Assembly (NCBI RefSeq): GCF_003443875.1
Contig: NZ_CP027482.1
Coordinates: forward strand, 1,178,001 to 1,242,000
DNA from: Aeromicrobium sp. A1-2
GTDB taxonomy: Bacteria; Actinomycetota; Actinomycetes; Propionibacteriales; Nocardioidaceae
DNA length: 64,000 nt
Direction of reading: 5' to 3'
The notes under the pieces were generated by a model that had not been told where the DNA came from, searched no databases, and saw nothing but the letters and a program-made list of their open reading frames with translations. This document shows, one piece after another, positions 47,001 through 55,408 of this stretch; position 1 is the first letter of the stretch, and each line of letters begins with the position of its first letter. The position numbers and the translations under genes are program-made.

Positions 47001-48184
47001 AACGGCGGATCTCACGACTGGCAATCAGGACGGACGCCGATCTGGCCGCCACCCCTCCGACCAAGGTGCTGCTGCGATTCCCCGATGGCACCTCCCAGCA
47101 GGTGGGCATCCGTGCCGGTATGGCGCGCTTCGACCCGGTTCGTACCTCGTCGGTCGAGGTGCACCTGCTGGGTGGGCCACGCCGCTTCTCGGTGGGATTC
47201 TCAGGAGGCGTCAGCGAGCTGCCGGTGGGCGTCAGTGAGATGTCGGTGCCCGGAACCGGGCTGTACCCCACAAGCCTGTCCTCCGAGAGTCTTCGCCTCC
47301 CGTGCGGATCGGGTCCCGACATCGTGATCGACGGCTCGGTCCACCGCACCGCGGTTCGGACCACCGCGAGCCGGCTTCTGGCCGGTGAGGAGGTGCCGGC
47401 CCGGACCTGTGGCTCCGATTCGCAGTACCTCGGGACTGGCGAGCATCGGGTCACTGTCGCGGGAAATGGCGCATTCCGGGCAGCTCGGCTGGTCCTGACC
47501 GAGGCAGACGCAGCCGCGCCCACCGCCCGATATGTCGGGGTCGACGGGGGCACCGTCGCGGTCCCTCCCTCACCGACCGATGCGTCGCAGCTCGTCGTGA
47601 TGGGCCACAACCAGAACGTCGGCTGGCGGGCCAGTGTCGGAGGCCAGGACGTTCGGTCCGTTGTCGTCAACGGGTGGCAGCAGGGCTGGGTCGTGGGACC
47701 GGGCGGCGGGACGCTGAAGATGACCTTCGCTCCCGATCGTCTCTACCGTGGTGGGCTCGCTCTCGGGGCATTCCTCGTCGTGGCGCTGATCAGCATCGTG
47801 ATCCGGCGAGGTCGTGAGTGGCCGGAGATCGCGGCGGCACCCCGGGTCGCTCCGCGCTGGGGCGGTTGGGCAACCCTGGGGGTCGGCATCGTGGCGATAT
47901 CGCTGGTCGGTGGGGGAGTCGGCGTCGTTGCTGCGTTGCTCGGGTTCGTGGTGGGTCGGTGGGCCCACACGCGCATTCCTGCCCTGACCGGTGCGCTGGC
48001 CCCCGCGGCGGTCGCGGTGGCCGGGCTCTATTTCCTCGTCGAGCCGTGGGGCGGAATCTCCGGTTGGGCCGGCGTGCGTTCCACGCCAGCCTTGCTGGTC
48101 GCACTCGCGCTCGGATCGCTGCTCGAACGCCTGGTCGGCCAACGGGTGTCCTTCAAGCGCATTAAGGGCTTCTCGACCAGCTGA
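44075..48184 (+). CDS. aftD: AftD-like alpha-(1->3)-arabinofuranosyltransferase (DUF3367)
   Basis: 1369-residue giant membrane protein of the length of mycobacterial AftD. The N-terminal GT-C domain (about 1-440) has roughly eleven helices. Its first outer loop TDTKLDLAVDPGGFLARSMHLW carries the Asp expected for catalysis. A long extracytoplasmic region follows, with discoidin-like carbohydrate-binding modules near 730 (WSAFDRDDETTWRADY) and 930 (VRAIDGDDRTGWVAE). C-terminal helices lie at about 1230-1340. AftD adds branching arabinofuranose from decaprenyl-phospho-arabinose. GTG 44075 lies within the methyltransferase stop. The last 157 bp overlap the convergent acyltransferase. Confidence 0.88.
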   Translation: MTGETIEIDPVRRARLQWRFRLGVCSLLLGAVAFVQSPGRIVTDTKLDLAVDPGGFLARSMHLWDGLGAFGQVQNQAYGYLFPMGSFFWVGDLLTLPPWVVQRLWWSVVLIVAFLGFVKLCSALNLGAPWVRVLGGFAFALSPRFLTVIGPSSIELWPSAVAPWVLVPLVIGLRRGSPRRMAAMSAVAVACIGGVNAAATFAVIPLGALWLLLAAPSPRRKQLMLWWPLSVLLATAWWLVPLFLLGRYSPPFLDYIESAANTTIATDLFDTVRGTSNWLPYIDSYANAGNLLLTQPVLIANGLVVLTLGVLGLARRDLPHRQFLVGGLFVGVLMVSMGHVGAVSGIGSEAVQHLLDGVLAPLRNTHKFDVVLRLPLVLGLVHAVSVLVRDPKSPYGPSAVRATATGMGVAVLASVAVLGATVPAWTAALANRASFTEVPGYWKDTADWLGSHPNGTALLAPATPFGDYVWGKTGDEPMQPLATTPWAVRNLIPLAPGGNIEMLDTISRRFATGQGSEGFGDFLRRAGIGYVVVRNDIKRDQDVVDPALVYATLTSTPGVRSVKRLGPLVGGGPTLTNDAGKEVFVNGGRQVSRPAVEVFEIGDVRSGVTAQDRAGTPVVVGSTDSLLSLDDAGTTANGSTIFAQDADPKKRPEHLILTDGIRRQEASFGSVNHSRSASMTVDEPYSSNRPVSRYDQDAVEPWTSAPVLDGADHIRASSSQSEVGSLPRIEQSAQPWSAFDRDDETTWRADYADAGETSWVEIGFAGRRLVGTASITLGLPRGQQRALTITTESGDRTVQATGGRPVTVDVGRVRTLRVSGPSTGAQPLAISDITLSEVQVSRPLRLPTLPTAWGNPEQILLDSGSGYDDGCLAYDGVMRCSAADHAQGDDGRSIDRIVPLQGAGRFEADLVVAPRGGASLTSLVQQGQVSTIAASSQIVDSPRASAVRAIDGDDRTGWVAEAEDPDPTLSLNWVGERRISRLAIRTDADLAATPPTKVLLRFPDGTSQQVGIRAGMARFDPVRTSSVEVHLLGGPRRFSVGFSGGVSELPVGVSEMSVPGTGLYPTSLSSESLRLPCGSGPDIVIDGSVHRTAVRTTASRLLAGEEVPARTCGSDSQYLGTGEHRVTVAGNGAFRAARLVLTEADAAAPTARYVGVDGGTVAVPPSPTDASQLVVMGHNQNVGWRASVGGQDVRSVVVNGWQQGWVVGPGGGTLKMTFAPDRLYRGGLALGAFLVVALISIVIRRGREWPEIAAAPRVAPRWGGWATLGVGIVAISLVGGGVGVVAALLGFVVGRWAHTRIPALTGALAPAAVAVAGLYFLVEPWGGISGWAGVRSTPALLVALALGSLLERLVGQRVSFKRIKGFSTS

Positions 48185-49284
48185 TACAGCGCCTCGGACA
48201 CCACGAGGCCGATGCCGAGAGTCAGAGCGAACAGCTCGATCCCGTGTCCGCGGAAGAGCCCGTAGCCGGTCCAGTCGGAGACGAGCTCGAGCACGATGAG
48301 ATGGCAGCAGAACAAGCTGTACGAGATGTGACCGATGTGCCGCAGCGCGGGCAGCGCCATGATCTGGGCGTACGTCGAGCCCGGGTCCCCGAAGATGCTC
48401 GGCAGCACGACGAGCGTTGCGACGCCGGTATACAGCGCGGTGCGGACGACCGACTCATGCGGCGCCAACAGGAAGAGCCCTGCTGGACCGGCCAGGGGCG
48501 TGCTGGCGATCGCGTACAGCGCTATGGCTGCGGTCCAACACGTCGCCGGGCTGGAGGCGAACACCATGAGTGGCCGGGTCACCCGGGAGGCGCCCGTGCG
48601 CAGGTCGACCGCAACGACAGCCAGTGCCAGTCCGGCAGCGAACCAGATCAGGTACGACACGAGCCAGCGGTTGGCCCACCCGTCAAAATCCTTGAGGTGG
48701 CCCGTCGCAAGCCCGGCCCACATCAGCGAGACCAGGCCCAGGCCCGACAGCGCCAGCAGGATCCGGTCGGGCCGCCAGGTGCGTCGGCCCACGACGGACA
48801 GGAGGAACCACATGAGCGCGGGGAGCACGATATAGAACGAGGCCTCGGTCGTGAGGCTCCACATCTGGGTCAGGCCGTGCGGCAGATCCGGGGCCGTGTA
48901 GAGATCGATCAGCAGCAGGTTCGTGAGCCACCGGTGGAACGGTTCCCCGCGGTTCTCGCTCAACAGGAGGAAGGCCGCCACCACAACGATCCAATAGACC
49001 GGCAGGATGCGTAGGGCTCGCTTCCAGAAGTAGCGCCCGATCGAGTCGTGGGGCTGACCGGTCCGAACCGCCGCGACATAGGGGAAGCCGAGCAGGAAGC
49101 CGGACAGGACGAAGAAGATCGCGACCCCGACCTCCAGGCGTTGGGTCGCAGCGCCGAGTGTGCCGTTCCCGTAGTAGCCGGCCCAAAACGAGGTGTGCGT
49201 GCCGACGACGGCGATCGAGGCCACCGCGCGTAGCGTGTCGAGCCCGGGGAAGCGGGGGGTGAGGCGCTCGCTGGGCGTTGTCAT
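48028..49284 (-). CDS. Acyltransferase family 3 membrane protein
   Basis: 418 residues with about ten membrane segments. The family blocks are FPGLDTLRAVASIAVVGTH with the catalytic His, VGVAIFFVLSGFLLG, LTTEASFYIVLPAL and the closing LVEKPLMRLK. It O-acylates extracytoplasmic glycans. After the usual end at LRLK the frame continues for about 45 polar residues read antisense to the AftD-like gene (157-bp overlap). ATG 49284 overlaps the upstream gene's stop (TCAT), so the pair is coupled. Confidence 0.9.
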   Translation of the reverse strand: MTTPSERLTPRFPGLDTLRAVASIAVVGTHTSFWAGYYGNGTLGAATQRLEVGVAIFFVLSGFLLGFPYVAAVRTGQPHDSIGRYFWKRALRILPVYWIVVVAAFLLLSENRGEPFHRWLTNLLLIDLYTAPDLPHGLTQMWSLTTEASFYIVLPALMWFLLSVVGRRTWRPDRILLALSGLGLVSLMWAGLATGHLKDFDGWANRWLVSYLIWFAAGLALAVVAVDLRTGASRVTRPLMVFASSPATCWTAAIALYAIASTPLAGPAGLFLLAPHESVVRTALYTGVATLVVLPSIFGDPGSTYAQIMALPALRHIGHISYSLFCCHLIVLELVSDWTGYGLFRGHGIELFALTLGIGLVVSEALYQLVEKPLMRLKDTRWPTRRSSSDPSASATSKAGVERTPAQPEIPPHGSTRK

Positions 49285-51101
49285 CCGACCGGCACGATCT
49301 CGCCCACGGCGACCGTGTCGAGGCACACCGTCAGGTCAGGTGTTCGGGACGTGAACCTCATGGTCGCGAATTTCCCCTCGCCCTGCAGGTAGTAGGTATG
49401 GATACCACTTTGCACGCGGATCGTCCGGATGTCCTGCCCGGGGATCGTCAATGACAGTGACCCGTCCCCTGATGCGAGGTAGGAGATTGACGCCCACCAG
49501 AAGGGCGGGCCCCCGCTGACGTCGATCGTCGTCGCAGTGTCCCTCACCTGATAGCCGCACCCCTCGACCGGGCCGGGGCGTGACGTGGCCGCCGCTCGGA
49601 TTCCGGCCTGTCGGTGCACACCCTGGTCATCGAGGATCCTGAGATCATTTCCATAGGTGGACGTCGTGAGGCTCGTCCCAAGCGGCCGCAGGAGCCGTGA
49701 GGGCAGGTTGTTCGGATAGCTGAGGCCGGACTGGACAAGCTCAGGCACCGGGACGTCGGCGATCACCGCCGGGTCGCGCTCGAGGCTGGATCGGGCGTTC
49801 TGCACAAACTCCCGGGCGGGATACGCGCCATGCCAGGGACGTATGAACTGTACGGTGCTGACGAGGCAGCCGGCTGCCGCAGCAGCCACGAGGACACGAG
49901 AGATCCGGATCATCCACGGGCGAGCTGGGCGGCTCGGCACGCGGGCCTGGAGCGTGCTGCCGACCATCGGAAGAACTGCGAGCCCCATGGCGAGGGCCGT
50001 GACCGGCAGTGAGTCGGCCAGGAATCGCATGAGCTCGCCGGCGTACGCACCCAGCTCGAGTCCACGCCCGAAGACCAGCCCGAGGTAGGCCACCGCGAGC
50101 TGCGAGAGCAGGACCACGGCGGCCGCGACCGTCGTGCGGGGTGATCGAAGCAGCGCCCAGGTGACCAGCCCGACGACAACGACCACGGCAGCGACGTGCA
50201 GTCCGACCGGCACGTCGGTGGCACCCATCGGGGGGTTGTCGGTAGTCCATCGCCATGGCCCGCCGACGAGACTGGTGACCCACGATGTGCCGAGCATCGT
50301 CCGCGCCACACCCACCGGATCCGGAGTGCCGCCGGAGGTGACCGGGGACGGTGTCCGAACGGCGTACACGACGAGGTAGCCGATCGAGAGCACAGCAGCC
50401 GGGAGCACCAGTCGCCAAGCGCGGGTGGACAGGTTCCACGGGCGGCGCCACAGGCTGCCGGGCACAAAGAAGAGCAAAAGAGTCATCCCGAGCACCAGCG
50501 CAATCTGCAGGCCGCGCGGATCCGCGGCGAGTCCGAGCGCGTAGCTCCCGGTGGCGGCAGCAGCGTTTCGCCAGCCAGGCTCTCGAAGATGCCGGACGGC
50601 GAACGTGACGGTGAGGAAGAACGCGATGTGCAGTGGCAGGACGTTGAGCGCCGCCGACCACCAGACGACGCCGTCAAGGTCCATGGTGGAGAAGAGGTAG
50701 AGCGCGAGCGGCAGGAGGATCGCCCACCGGCATCCGAACAGCGTGCGCAGCATCAGCAGGCAGCAGGCTGATGCGATGGCCTGGAGGACGACGACCGAGC
50801 CGCCAGCGACCAGCCAGTTGTACGCGCCGCTGTGCGCAACACCCCAGCTGATCAGGTTGCCCAGCGGCATCAAGTGGCTGTCGTGCGGGGTGAACAGATA
50901 CGCCAGTCCAAGCCGGTGGTCCAGTGCGTCCTGCAGAAAGACGAAGTCATCGCTGTAGAACCACGCCGGGAGCACTGCCCAGGCCCGCCCGACGACCTGT
51001 AGGCCTATCAGCGTCCACGCCACCGTCAGGATCTCCTGCTGCCGCGAGAGTCCCGCGGGGAGGAGCCACCGCATCGACGGTGGCCGGCTGTCGGCTGTCA
51101 C
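49281..51101 (-). CDS. Large polytopic membrane protein, possible GT-C glycosyltransferase
   Basis: 606 residues: about eleven membrane segments to residue ~420, then a ~185-residue extracytoplasmic domain (FVQNARSSLERDP onward) ending DLTVCLDTVAVGEIVPVG. The first outer loop PAWFYSDDFVFLQDALDH has a paired Asp-Asp as in GT-C catalytic loops, and SHLMPLGNL follows. No named family is recognised with certainty. GTG 51101. Coupled to the acyltransferase gene; together they could build and acylate an envelope glycan. Confidence 0.75.
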   Translation of the reverse strand: MTADSRPPSMRWLLPAGLSRQQEILTVAWTLIGLQVVGRAWAVLPAWFYSDDFVFLQDALDHRLGLAYLFTPHDSHLMPLGNLISWGVAHSGAYNWLVAGGSVVVLQAIASACCLLMLRTLFGCRWAILLPLALYLFSTMDLDGVVWWSAALNVLPLHIAFFLTVTFAVRHLREPGWRNAAAATGSYALGLAADPRGLQIALVLGMTLLLFFVPGSLWRRPWNLSTRAWRLVLPAAVLSIGYLVVYAVRTPSPVTSGGTPDPVGVARTMLGTSWVTSLVGGPWRWTTDNPPMGATDVPVGLHVAAVVVVVGLVTWALLRSPRTTVAAAVVLLSQLAVAYLGLVFGRGLELGAYAGELMRFLADSLPVTALAMGLAVLPMVGSTLQARVPSRPARPWMIRISRVLVAAAAAGCLVSTVQFIRPWHGAYPAREFVQNARSSLERDPAVIADVPVPELVQSGLSYPNNLPSRLLRPLGTSLTTSTYGNDLRILDDQGVHRQAGIRAAATSRPGPVEGCGYQVRDTATTIDVSGGPPFWWASISYLASGDGSLSLTIPGQDIRTIRVQSGIHTYYLQGEGKFATMRFTSRTPDLTVCLDTVAVGEIVPVG

Positions 51102-51222
51102 AACGTCCGATCATGGCACATCCGGGGGTCGTCTCGGCCCGGACGATTGCCTGGCGATATCGGTGTCAAACGGGACCAAATGAGCACAGATGTACTGCAG
51201 GGAGAGTGACCCTCTGCGGTGT

Positions 51223-51228
51223 TACGGT
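51223..51228 (+). promoter_or_regulatory. Possible -10 box (TACGGT) of the DUF3068 gene
   Basis: TACGGT lies 30 nt before GTG 51259 and is followed by GGAGGG as ribosome-binding site at 51245-51250. Confidence 0.4.
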
Positions 51229-51258
51229 CAGGTGTTCACGAGGTGGAGGGAGCCCACT

Positions 51259-52269
51259 GTGGGAAAGAAATTGGGGACAGTCGCGCTGTTCCTGGGCGCA
51301 TTTTTGCTGGCACTTGCCGCATTGTCCAAGTTTTACATGTACGACCAGCTGGCCGTCGTGCCATACAACACCGAGACGACCAACACGTCGTCGACGGCAC
51401 CCGGCAACGACGCCGAGTACCTCGATGCCGCGGCCGGGCTCAAGATCACGACAGGACCGCTGAAGAACACCAAGGTGTTGAGCGGCAACGTCGAGCTCAG
51501 CAAGAAGGCCAGCAAGGATCTCGGCAAGGACGTCGCGGTGTGGGACTACATCAACTGCACGGCACCGGTCGACTTCAACTGTGGCAGTGGAGACACGCCG
51601 TTGAGTCTCAACGTTGATCGGGTCCCGTTCGACCGCAACACCGGCCAGACGGTCAGGTGGGACGGCAGCTACAGCGAGACGGGTGGCGAGAAGACCGAGC
51701 CCGCGAATTTCGAGGGGCTGTACTTCAAGTTCCCGTTCGACACCCAGAAGAAGACGTACAAGTTCTGGGACGACACGTTGCTCACGTCGACCGACGCCAA
51801 GTTCGTCGGCGAGGGCAAGGTCGAGGGACTCAAGGTGTACAAGTTCGAGCAGACCATCGCACCGATCAGCACCGGCACGATCGACGTGCCGGGCGATCTG
51901 GTCGGGTCGGACGAGTCAACCGTGACAGCCGATCAGATCTACTCGAGCACGTCCTACTACAGCGTCGAGCCGGTGACGGGTGTCATCATCGTCGGCCGGA
52001 CGTCGCAGGACAGCTACCTCGAGGTCGACGGTGTCCGCAAGGTCACGACGACCAAGGCTGATCTGCAGTACTCGGACGCGACGATCAAGGACACCGCGGA
52101 TGAGTACAAGTCCAAGGCAACGCTGCTGACGACGGTCAAGACGACCGTCCCGCTCGGCGGGGCGCTCATCGGCATCCTGCTGATCGCCGCGGGTCTGTGG
52201 ACGCGGCGGGGTGGCGACACCTCGGGCAGCCGCAAGGCAGACAAGGACGAACTCATCGGCTCGCACTGA
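51259..52269 (+). CDS. DUF3068 (PorA-family label) membrane-anchored protein
   Basis: 336 residues: one N-terminal helix (TVALFLGAFLLALAALS, about 6-22), a ~270-residue extracytoplasmic beta-rich domain with a Cys pair (INCTAPVDFNCGS), and a second helix near 305-322 followed by a charged tail. This is the DUF3068 layout. Databases often label the family as porin PorA-like, but nothing here shows a pore. GTG 51259 with GGAGGG at good distance. Divergent from the GT-C-like gene across 157 bp; a terminator follows. Confidence 0.85.
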   Translation: MGKKLGTVALFLGAFLLALAALSKFYMYDQLAVVPYNTETTNTSSTAPGNDAEYLDAAAGLKITTGPLKNTKVLSGNVELSKKASKDLGKDVAVWDYINCTAPVDFNCGSGDTPLSLNVDRVPFDRNTGQTVRWDGSYSETGGEKTEPANFEGLYFKFPFDTQKKTYKFWDDTLLTSTDAKFVGEGKVEGLKVYKFEQTIAPISTGTIDVPGDLVGSDESTVTADQIYSSTSYYSVEPVTGVIIVGRTSQDSYLEVDGVRKVTTTKADLQYSDATIKDTADEYKSKATLLTTVKTTVPLGGALIGILLIAAGLWTRRGGDTSGSRKADKDELIGSH

Positions 52270-52284
52270 TCTGTCACCCACGCA

Positions 52285-52326
52285 CAGCGCGACGCCGCAG
52301 CCCTGCCGGGGTGCGGCGTCGCGCTG
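52285..52326 (+). terminator. Terminator-like hairpin after the DUF3068 gene
   Basis: A perfect 15-bp stem (52285-52299 with 52312-52326) with a 12-nt loop, followed by TTCT. The -10 candidate TAAGGT of the next gene begins just after it, at 52330. Confidence 0.8.
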
Positions 52327-52329
52327 TTC

Positions 52330-52335
52330 TAAGGT
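52330..52335 (+). promoter_or_regulatory. Possible -10 box (TAAGGT) of the M18 aminopeptidase gene
   Basis: TAAGGT lies 9 nt before ATG 52345, directly after the terminator stem; a GAGGG sits in between. Confidence 0.4.
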
Positions 52336-52344
52336 GAGGGTCCT

Positions 52345-53598
52345 ATGACCATCGCCTCCGCAGCCGATCTCTGCACCTTCGTCGACAGCTCGCCGACACC
52401 GTTCCACGCGTGCGCAACTGCCGCCGCCGAGCTCGACTCCGCCGGCTATCGCCGCATCCACGAGTCCGACGCCTGGCCGACCCGACCGGGACGACACTAT
52501 GTCGTCCGAGGCGGATCGCTCGTGGCGTGGTCGACCGAGTCGAGCAGTGCAGCTACCGACCCGTTCCGTGTCGTCGGCGGACACACCGACAGCCCCAACC
52601 TGCGCCTGAAGCAGCACCACGACCTGGCAACGGAGGGTCTGGGCGTCGTCGCCCTCGAGCCGTACGGGGGAGCCTGGCTGCATTCCTGGCTCGATCGCGA
52701 CCTGGGCATCGCTGGGCGCCTCGCGATGCGCGACGGCAGCGAGATCCTGGTCCACGTCGACGAGCCCGTGCTGCGGGTGCCGCAGCTCGCGATCCACCTG
52801 TCCGACCGCAAGCCGCTGGAGGTCGACCCGCAACGGCACCTCAACGGCATCTGGGCGACGAGCCCCGGCAGGTTCATGGAGCACGTCGCGCACCGAGCCG
52901 GAGTGGACGTCGCAGCGGTGCTCGGATTCGACCTGATGACGCACGACACGCAGCCGAGTGCCCTCACCGGCGCCCGCAACGAGCTCGTGTCAGCGCCTCG
53001 CCTCGACAACCAGGCCACCTGCTTCGCCGGTCTGCGTGCACTCCTCGCGGCCGAGTCGGTGCCGGGAATCCGTCCGGTGCTCGCGCTGTTCGATCACGAG
53101 GAGGTCGGCAGCACCTCGGAGCGCGGTGCTCAGTCCGACCTGCTCCTGACGGTGCTCGAGCGCATCGTGCTGGCCGCCGGCGGAACGCGCGATGACTACC
53201 ACCGCGCGATCGCGGCATCGGTCTGCGCGTCCGGCGACATGGCGCACGCGACGCACCCCAACCATCCTGAGCGGCACGAGCCTCTGCACCACATCGCGAT
53301 GGGCGGGGGACCGGTGCTCAAGGTCAACGTCAATCTGCGCTATGCCACCGACGCCGTCGGCGCGGCGCACTTCCAGCGGGCGTGCGACCAGGCAGGTGTC
53401 CCGTTGCAGCGCTACGAGCACCGTGCAGATCTGCCGTGCGGCTCGACGATCGGGCCGCTGAGCGCCGCTCGTACCGGCATGTTGACCGTCGACGTCGGCG
53501 CTCCGCAGCTCGCGATGCACTCCGCCCGTGAGGTCATGGCGGCGGCCGATGTCGCGCCCTACGCGCTCGCGCTGTCGGCGTTCCTCGCACCCGCCTAG
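52345..53598 (+). CDS. apeB: M18-family aminopeptidase
   Basis: 417-residue cytosolic metallo-aminopeptidase of the aspartyl aminopeptidase family, forming large assemblies. Zinc ligands and catalytic residues sit in [14 protein letters not shown] (about residues 75-88), [25 protein letters not shown] and, near the C terminus, [28 protein letters not shown] 52345. It lies between a terminator and the rpsA promoter region as a single-gene unit. Confidence 0.93.
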   Translation: MTIASAADLCTFVDSSPTPFHACATAAAELDSAGYRRIHESDAWPTRPGRHYVVRGGSLVAWSTESSSAATDPFRVVGGHTDSPNLRLKQHHDLATEGLGVVALEPYGGAWLHSWLDRDLGIAGRLAMRDGSEILVHVDEPVLRVPQLAIHLSDRKPLEVDPQRHLNGIWATSPGRFMEHVAHRAGVDVAAVLGFDLMTHDTQPSALTGARNELVSAPRLDNQATCFAGLRALLAAESVPGIRPVLALFDHEEVGSTSERGAQSDLLLTVLERIVLAAGGTRDDYHRAIAASVCASGDMAHATHPNHPERHEPLHHIAMGGGPVLKVNVNLRYATDAVGAAHFQRACDQAGVPLQRYEHRADLPCGSTIGPLSAARTGMLTVDVGAPQLAMHSAREVMAAADVAPYALALSAFLAPA

Positions 53599-53639
53599 CA
53601 GCCGCGCGACCCGGCTATCCCGCAAAGCGGGGTGTCCCG

Positions 53640-53645
53640 TACGAT
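53640..53645 (+). promoter_or_regulatory. Possible -10 box (TACGAT) of rpsA
   Basis: TACGAT in the 194-bp gap before rpsA would give a leader of about 140 nt. CCCGC-AAA-GCGGG just upstream (53619-53631) is a short hairpin. The rest of the gap holds no visible gene. Confidence 0.45.
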
Positions 53646-53792
53646 TGAGACTGCGCTGATGGCCTGTACGTACCTCGGACAGAGCAGGCCCGTGCTCGTG
53701 CTCGGTCGGGTGAATCTTCCCGGCACACGTCACGATCCAAGGGCCGTCAGGCGTGCCCGACAATTCCACCCATCCATCGGAGCAACTCCTAT

Positions 53793-55262
53793 ATGACAAG
53801 CAGCATCGCCCACGTGGCACCCCAGGTAGCGATCAATGACATCGGCTCTGAGGCAGACTTCCTCGCCGCCATTGACCTCACCATCAAGTACTTCAACGAC
53901 GGCGACATCGTCGAAGGCATCATCGTCAAGGTTGATCGTGACGAGGTCCTCCTCGACATCGGTTACAAGACCGAAGGTGTCATCCCGTCCCGCGAGCTCT
54001 CCATCAAGCACGACGTCGACCCCAACGAGGTCGTTTCCGTCGGAGACAGCGTCGAAGCCCTCGTCCTCCAGAAGGAGGACAAGGAAGGTCGGCTCATCCT
54101 GTCCAAGAAGCGTGCGCAGTACGAGCGCGCGTGGGGCGACATCGAGAAGATCAAGGCCGAGGACGGAGTCGTCGAGGGCACCGTCATCGAGGTCGTCAAG
54201 GGCGGCCTGATCATGGACATCGGTCTGCGCGGCTTCCTGCCGGCGTCGCTGGTCGAGATGCGCCGTGTGCGCGACCTCGACCCGTACATCGGTCAGAAGA
54301 TCGAGGCCAAGATCATCGAGCTCGACAAGAACCGCAACAACGTGGTCCTGTCGCGCCGTGCCTGGCTCGAGCAGACTCAGTCGGCCGTTCGCCAGAACTT
54401 CCTCACCGAGCTCCAGAAGGGGCAGGTCCGCAAGGGCGTCATCTCCTCGATCGTCAACTTCGGTGCGTTCGTGGACCTCGGCGGCGTCGACGGTCTCGTC
54501 CACGTGTCCGAGCTGTCGTGGAAGCACATCGACCACCCGAACGAGGTCGTTCAGGTCGGCGACGAGGTCACCGTCGAGGTGCTCGACGTCGACATGGACC
54601 GCGAGCGCGTCTCGCTGTCGCTCAAGGCCACGCAGGAAGATCCTTGGCAGCACTTCGCTCGCACCCACCAGATCGGCCAGATCGTGCCGGGCAAGGCGAC
54701 CAAGCTGGTCCCCTTCGGTGCGTTCGTCCGCGTCGAGGAGGGCATCGAGGGCCTGGTGCACATCTCCGAGCTCGCCGAGCGTCACGTCGAGATCCCCGAG
54801 CAGGTCGTCCAGATCGGCGACTCGGTCATGGTCAAGATCATCGACATCGACCTCGAGCGTCGTCGGATCTCGCTGTCGCTCAAGCAGGCCAACGAGACCG
54901 AGGCCGCAGTCAGCGATGACTTCGACCCGACGCTCTACGGCATGACGTCGTCCTACGACGCCGATGGCAACTACATCTACCCCGACGGTTTCGATCCCGA
55001 GACCGGCGAGTGGCAGGAAGGCTTCGACGAAGCCCGCGCCACCTGGGAGAAGCAGTACGCGCAGGCGCACGAGCGCTGGGAAGCTCACAAGCAGCAGATC
55101 GTCGATGCCGAGAAGTCGAGCATCGAGGCTTCTGAGGCCGCGAACTACTCCTCCGACACCGCCGGCAGCGAGGGCGGCGACGCCCCGCAGCAGGAGGGCT
55201 CGCTCGCCTCGGACGAGGCGCTGCAGGCGCTTCGCGAGAAGCTCACGGGCGGCGAGGCGTAA
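53793..55262 (+). CDS. rpsA: 30S ribosomal protein S1
   Basis: 489 residues with four S1 RNA-binding domains (about 36-105, 122-190, 207-277, 294-364), fewer than the six of E. coli and normal for actinomycetes. Domain edges are marked by DGDIVEGIIVKVDRDEVLLDIGYKTEG, GTVIEVVKGGLIMDIG, KGVISSIVNFGAFVDLGGVDGLVH and LVPFGAFVRVEEGIEGLVH. An acidic tail (about 375-489) with a WQEGFDEARATWEKQ segment follows. Binds mRNA at translation initiation. ATG 53793. Confidence 0.98.
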   Translation: MTSSIAHVAPQVAINDIGSEADFLAAIDLTIKYFNDGDIVEGIIVKVDRDEVLLDIGYKTEGVIPSRELSIKHDVDPNEVVSVGDSVEALVLQKEDKEGRLILSKKRAQYERAWGDIEKIKAEDGVVEGTVIEVVKGGLIMDIGLRGFLPASLVEMRRVRDLDPYIGQKIEAKIIELDKNRNNVVLSRRAWLEQTQSAVRQNFLTELQKGQVRKGVISSIVNFGAFVDLGGVDGLVHVSELSWKHIDHPNEVVQVGDEVTVEVLDVDMDRERVSLSLKATQEDPWQHFARTHQIGQIVPGKATKLVPFGAFVRVEEGIEGLVHISELAERHVEIPEQVVQIGDSVMVKIIDIDLERRRISLSLKQANETEAAVSDDFDPTLYGMTSSYDADGNYIYPDGFDPETGEWQEGFDEARATWEKQYAQAHERWEAHKQQIVDAEKSSIEASEAANYSSDTAGSEGGDAPQQEGSLASDEALQALREKLTGGEA

Positions 55263-55278
55263 CAACCCGCAGCTCCAA

Positions 55279-55312
55279 CAGAACCCTCGGTCCTTCTGGA
55301 CCGGGGGTTCTG
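55279..55312 (+). terminator. Terminator-like hairpin after rpsA
   Basis: A 15-bp stem with one T-G pair (55279-55293 with 55298-55312), loop TTCT, 17 bp after the rpsA stop; no U-run. Confidence 0.75.
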
Positions 55313-55396
55313 TGCGTCGGTGCAACCTGCGGACGGCGTCACATGACGCCGTGATGTGAAGTCGTGCTGGTCCTGACGCAAACCGACAACGGGCGA

Positions 55397-55402
55397 TACA
55401 GT
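55397..55402 (+). promoter_or_regulatory. Likely -10 box (TACAGT) of the PAP2 gene, leaderless
   Basis: TACAGT ends 6 nt before GTG 55409, supporting that start over GTG 55364. Confidence 0.5.
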
Positions 55403-55408
55403 CACACG

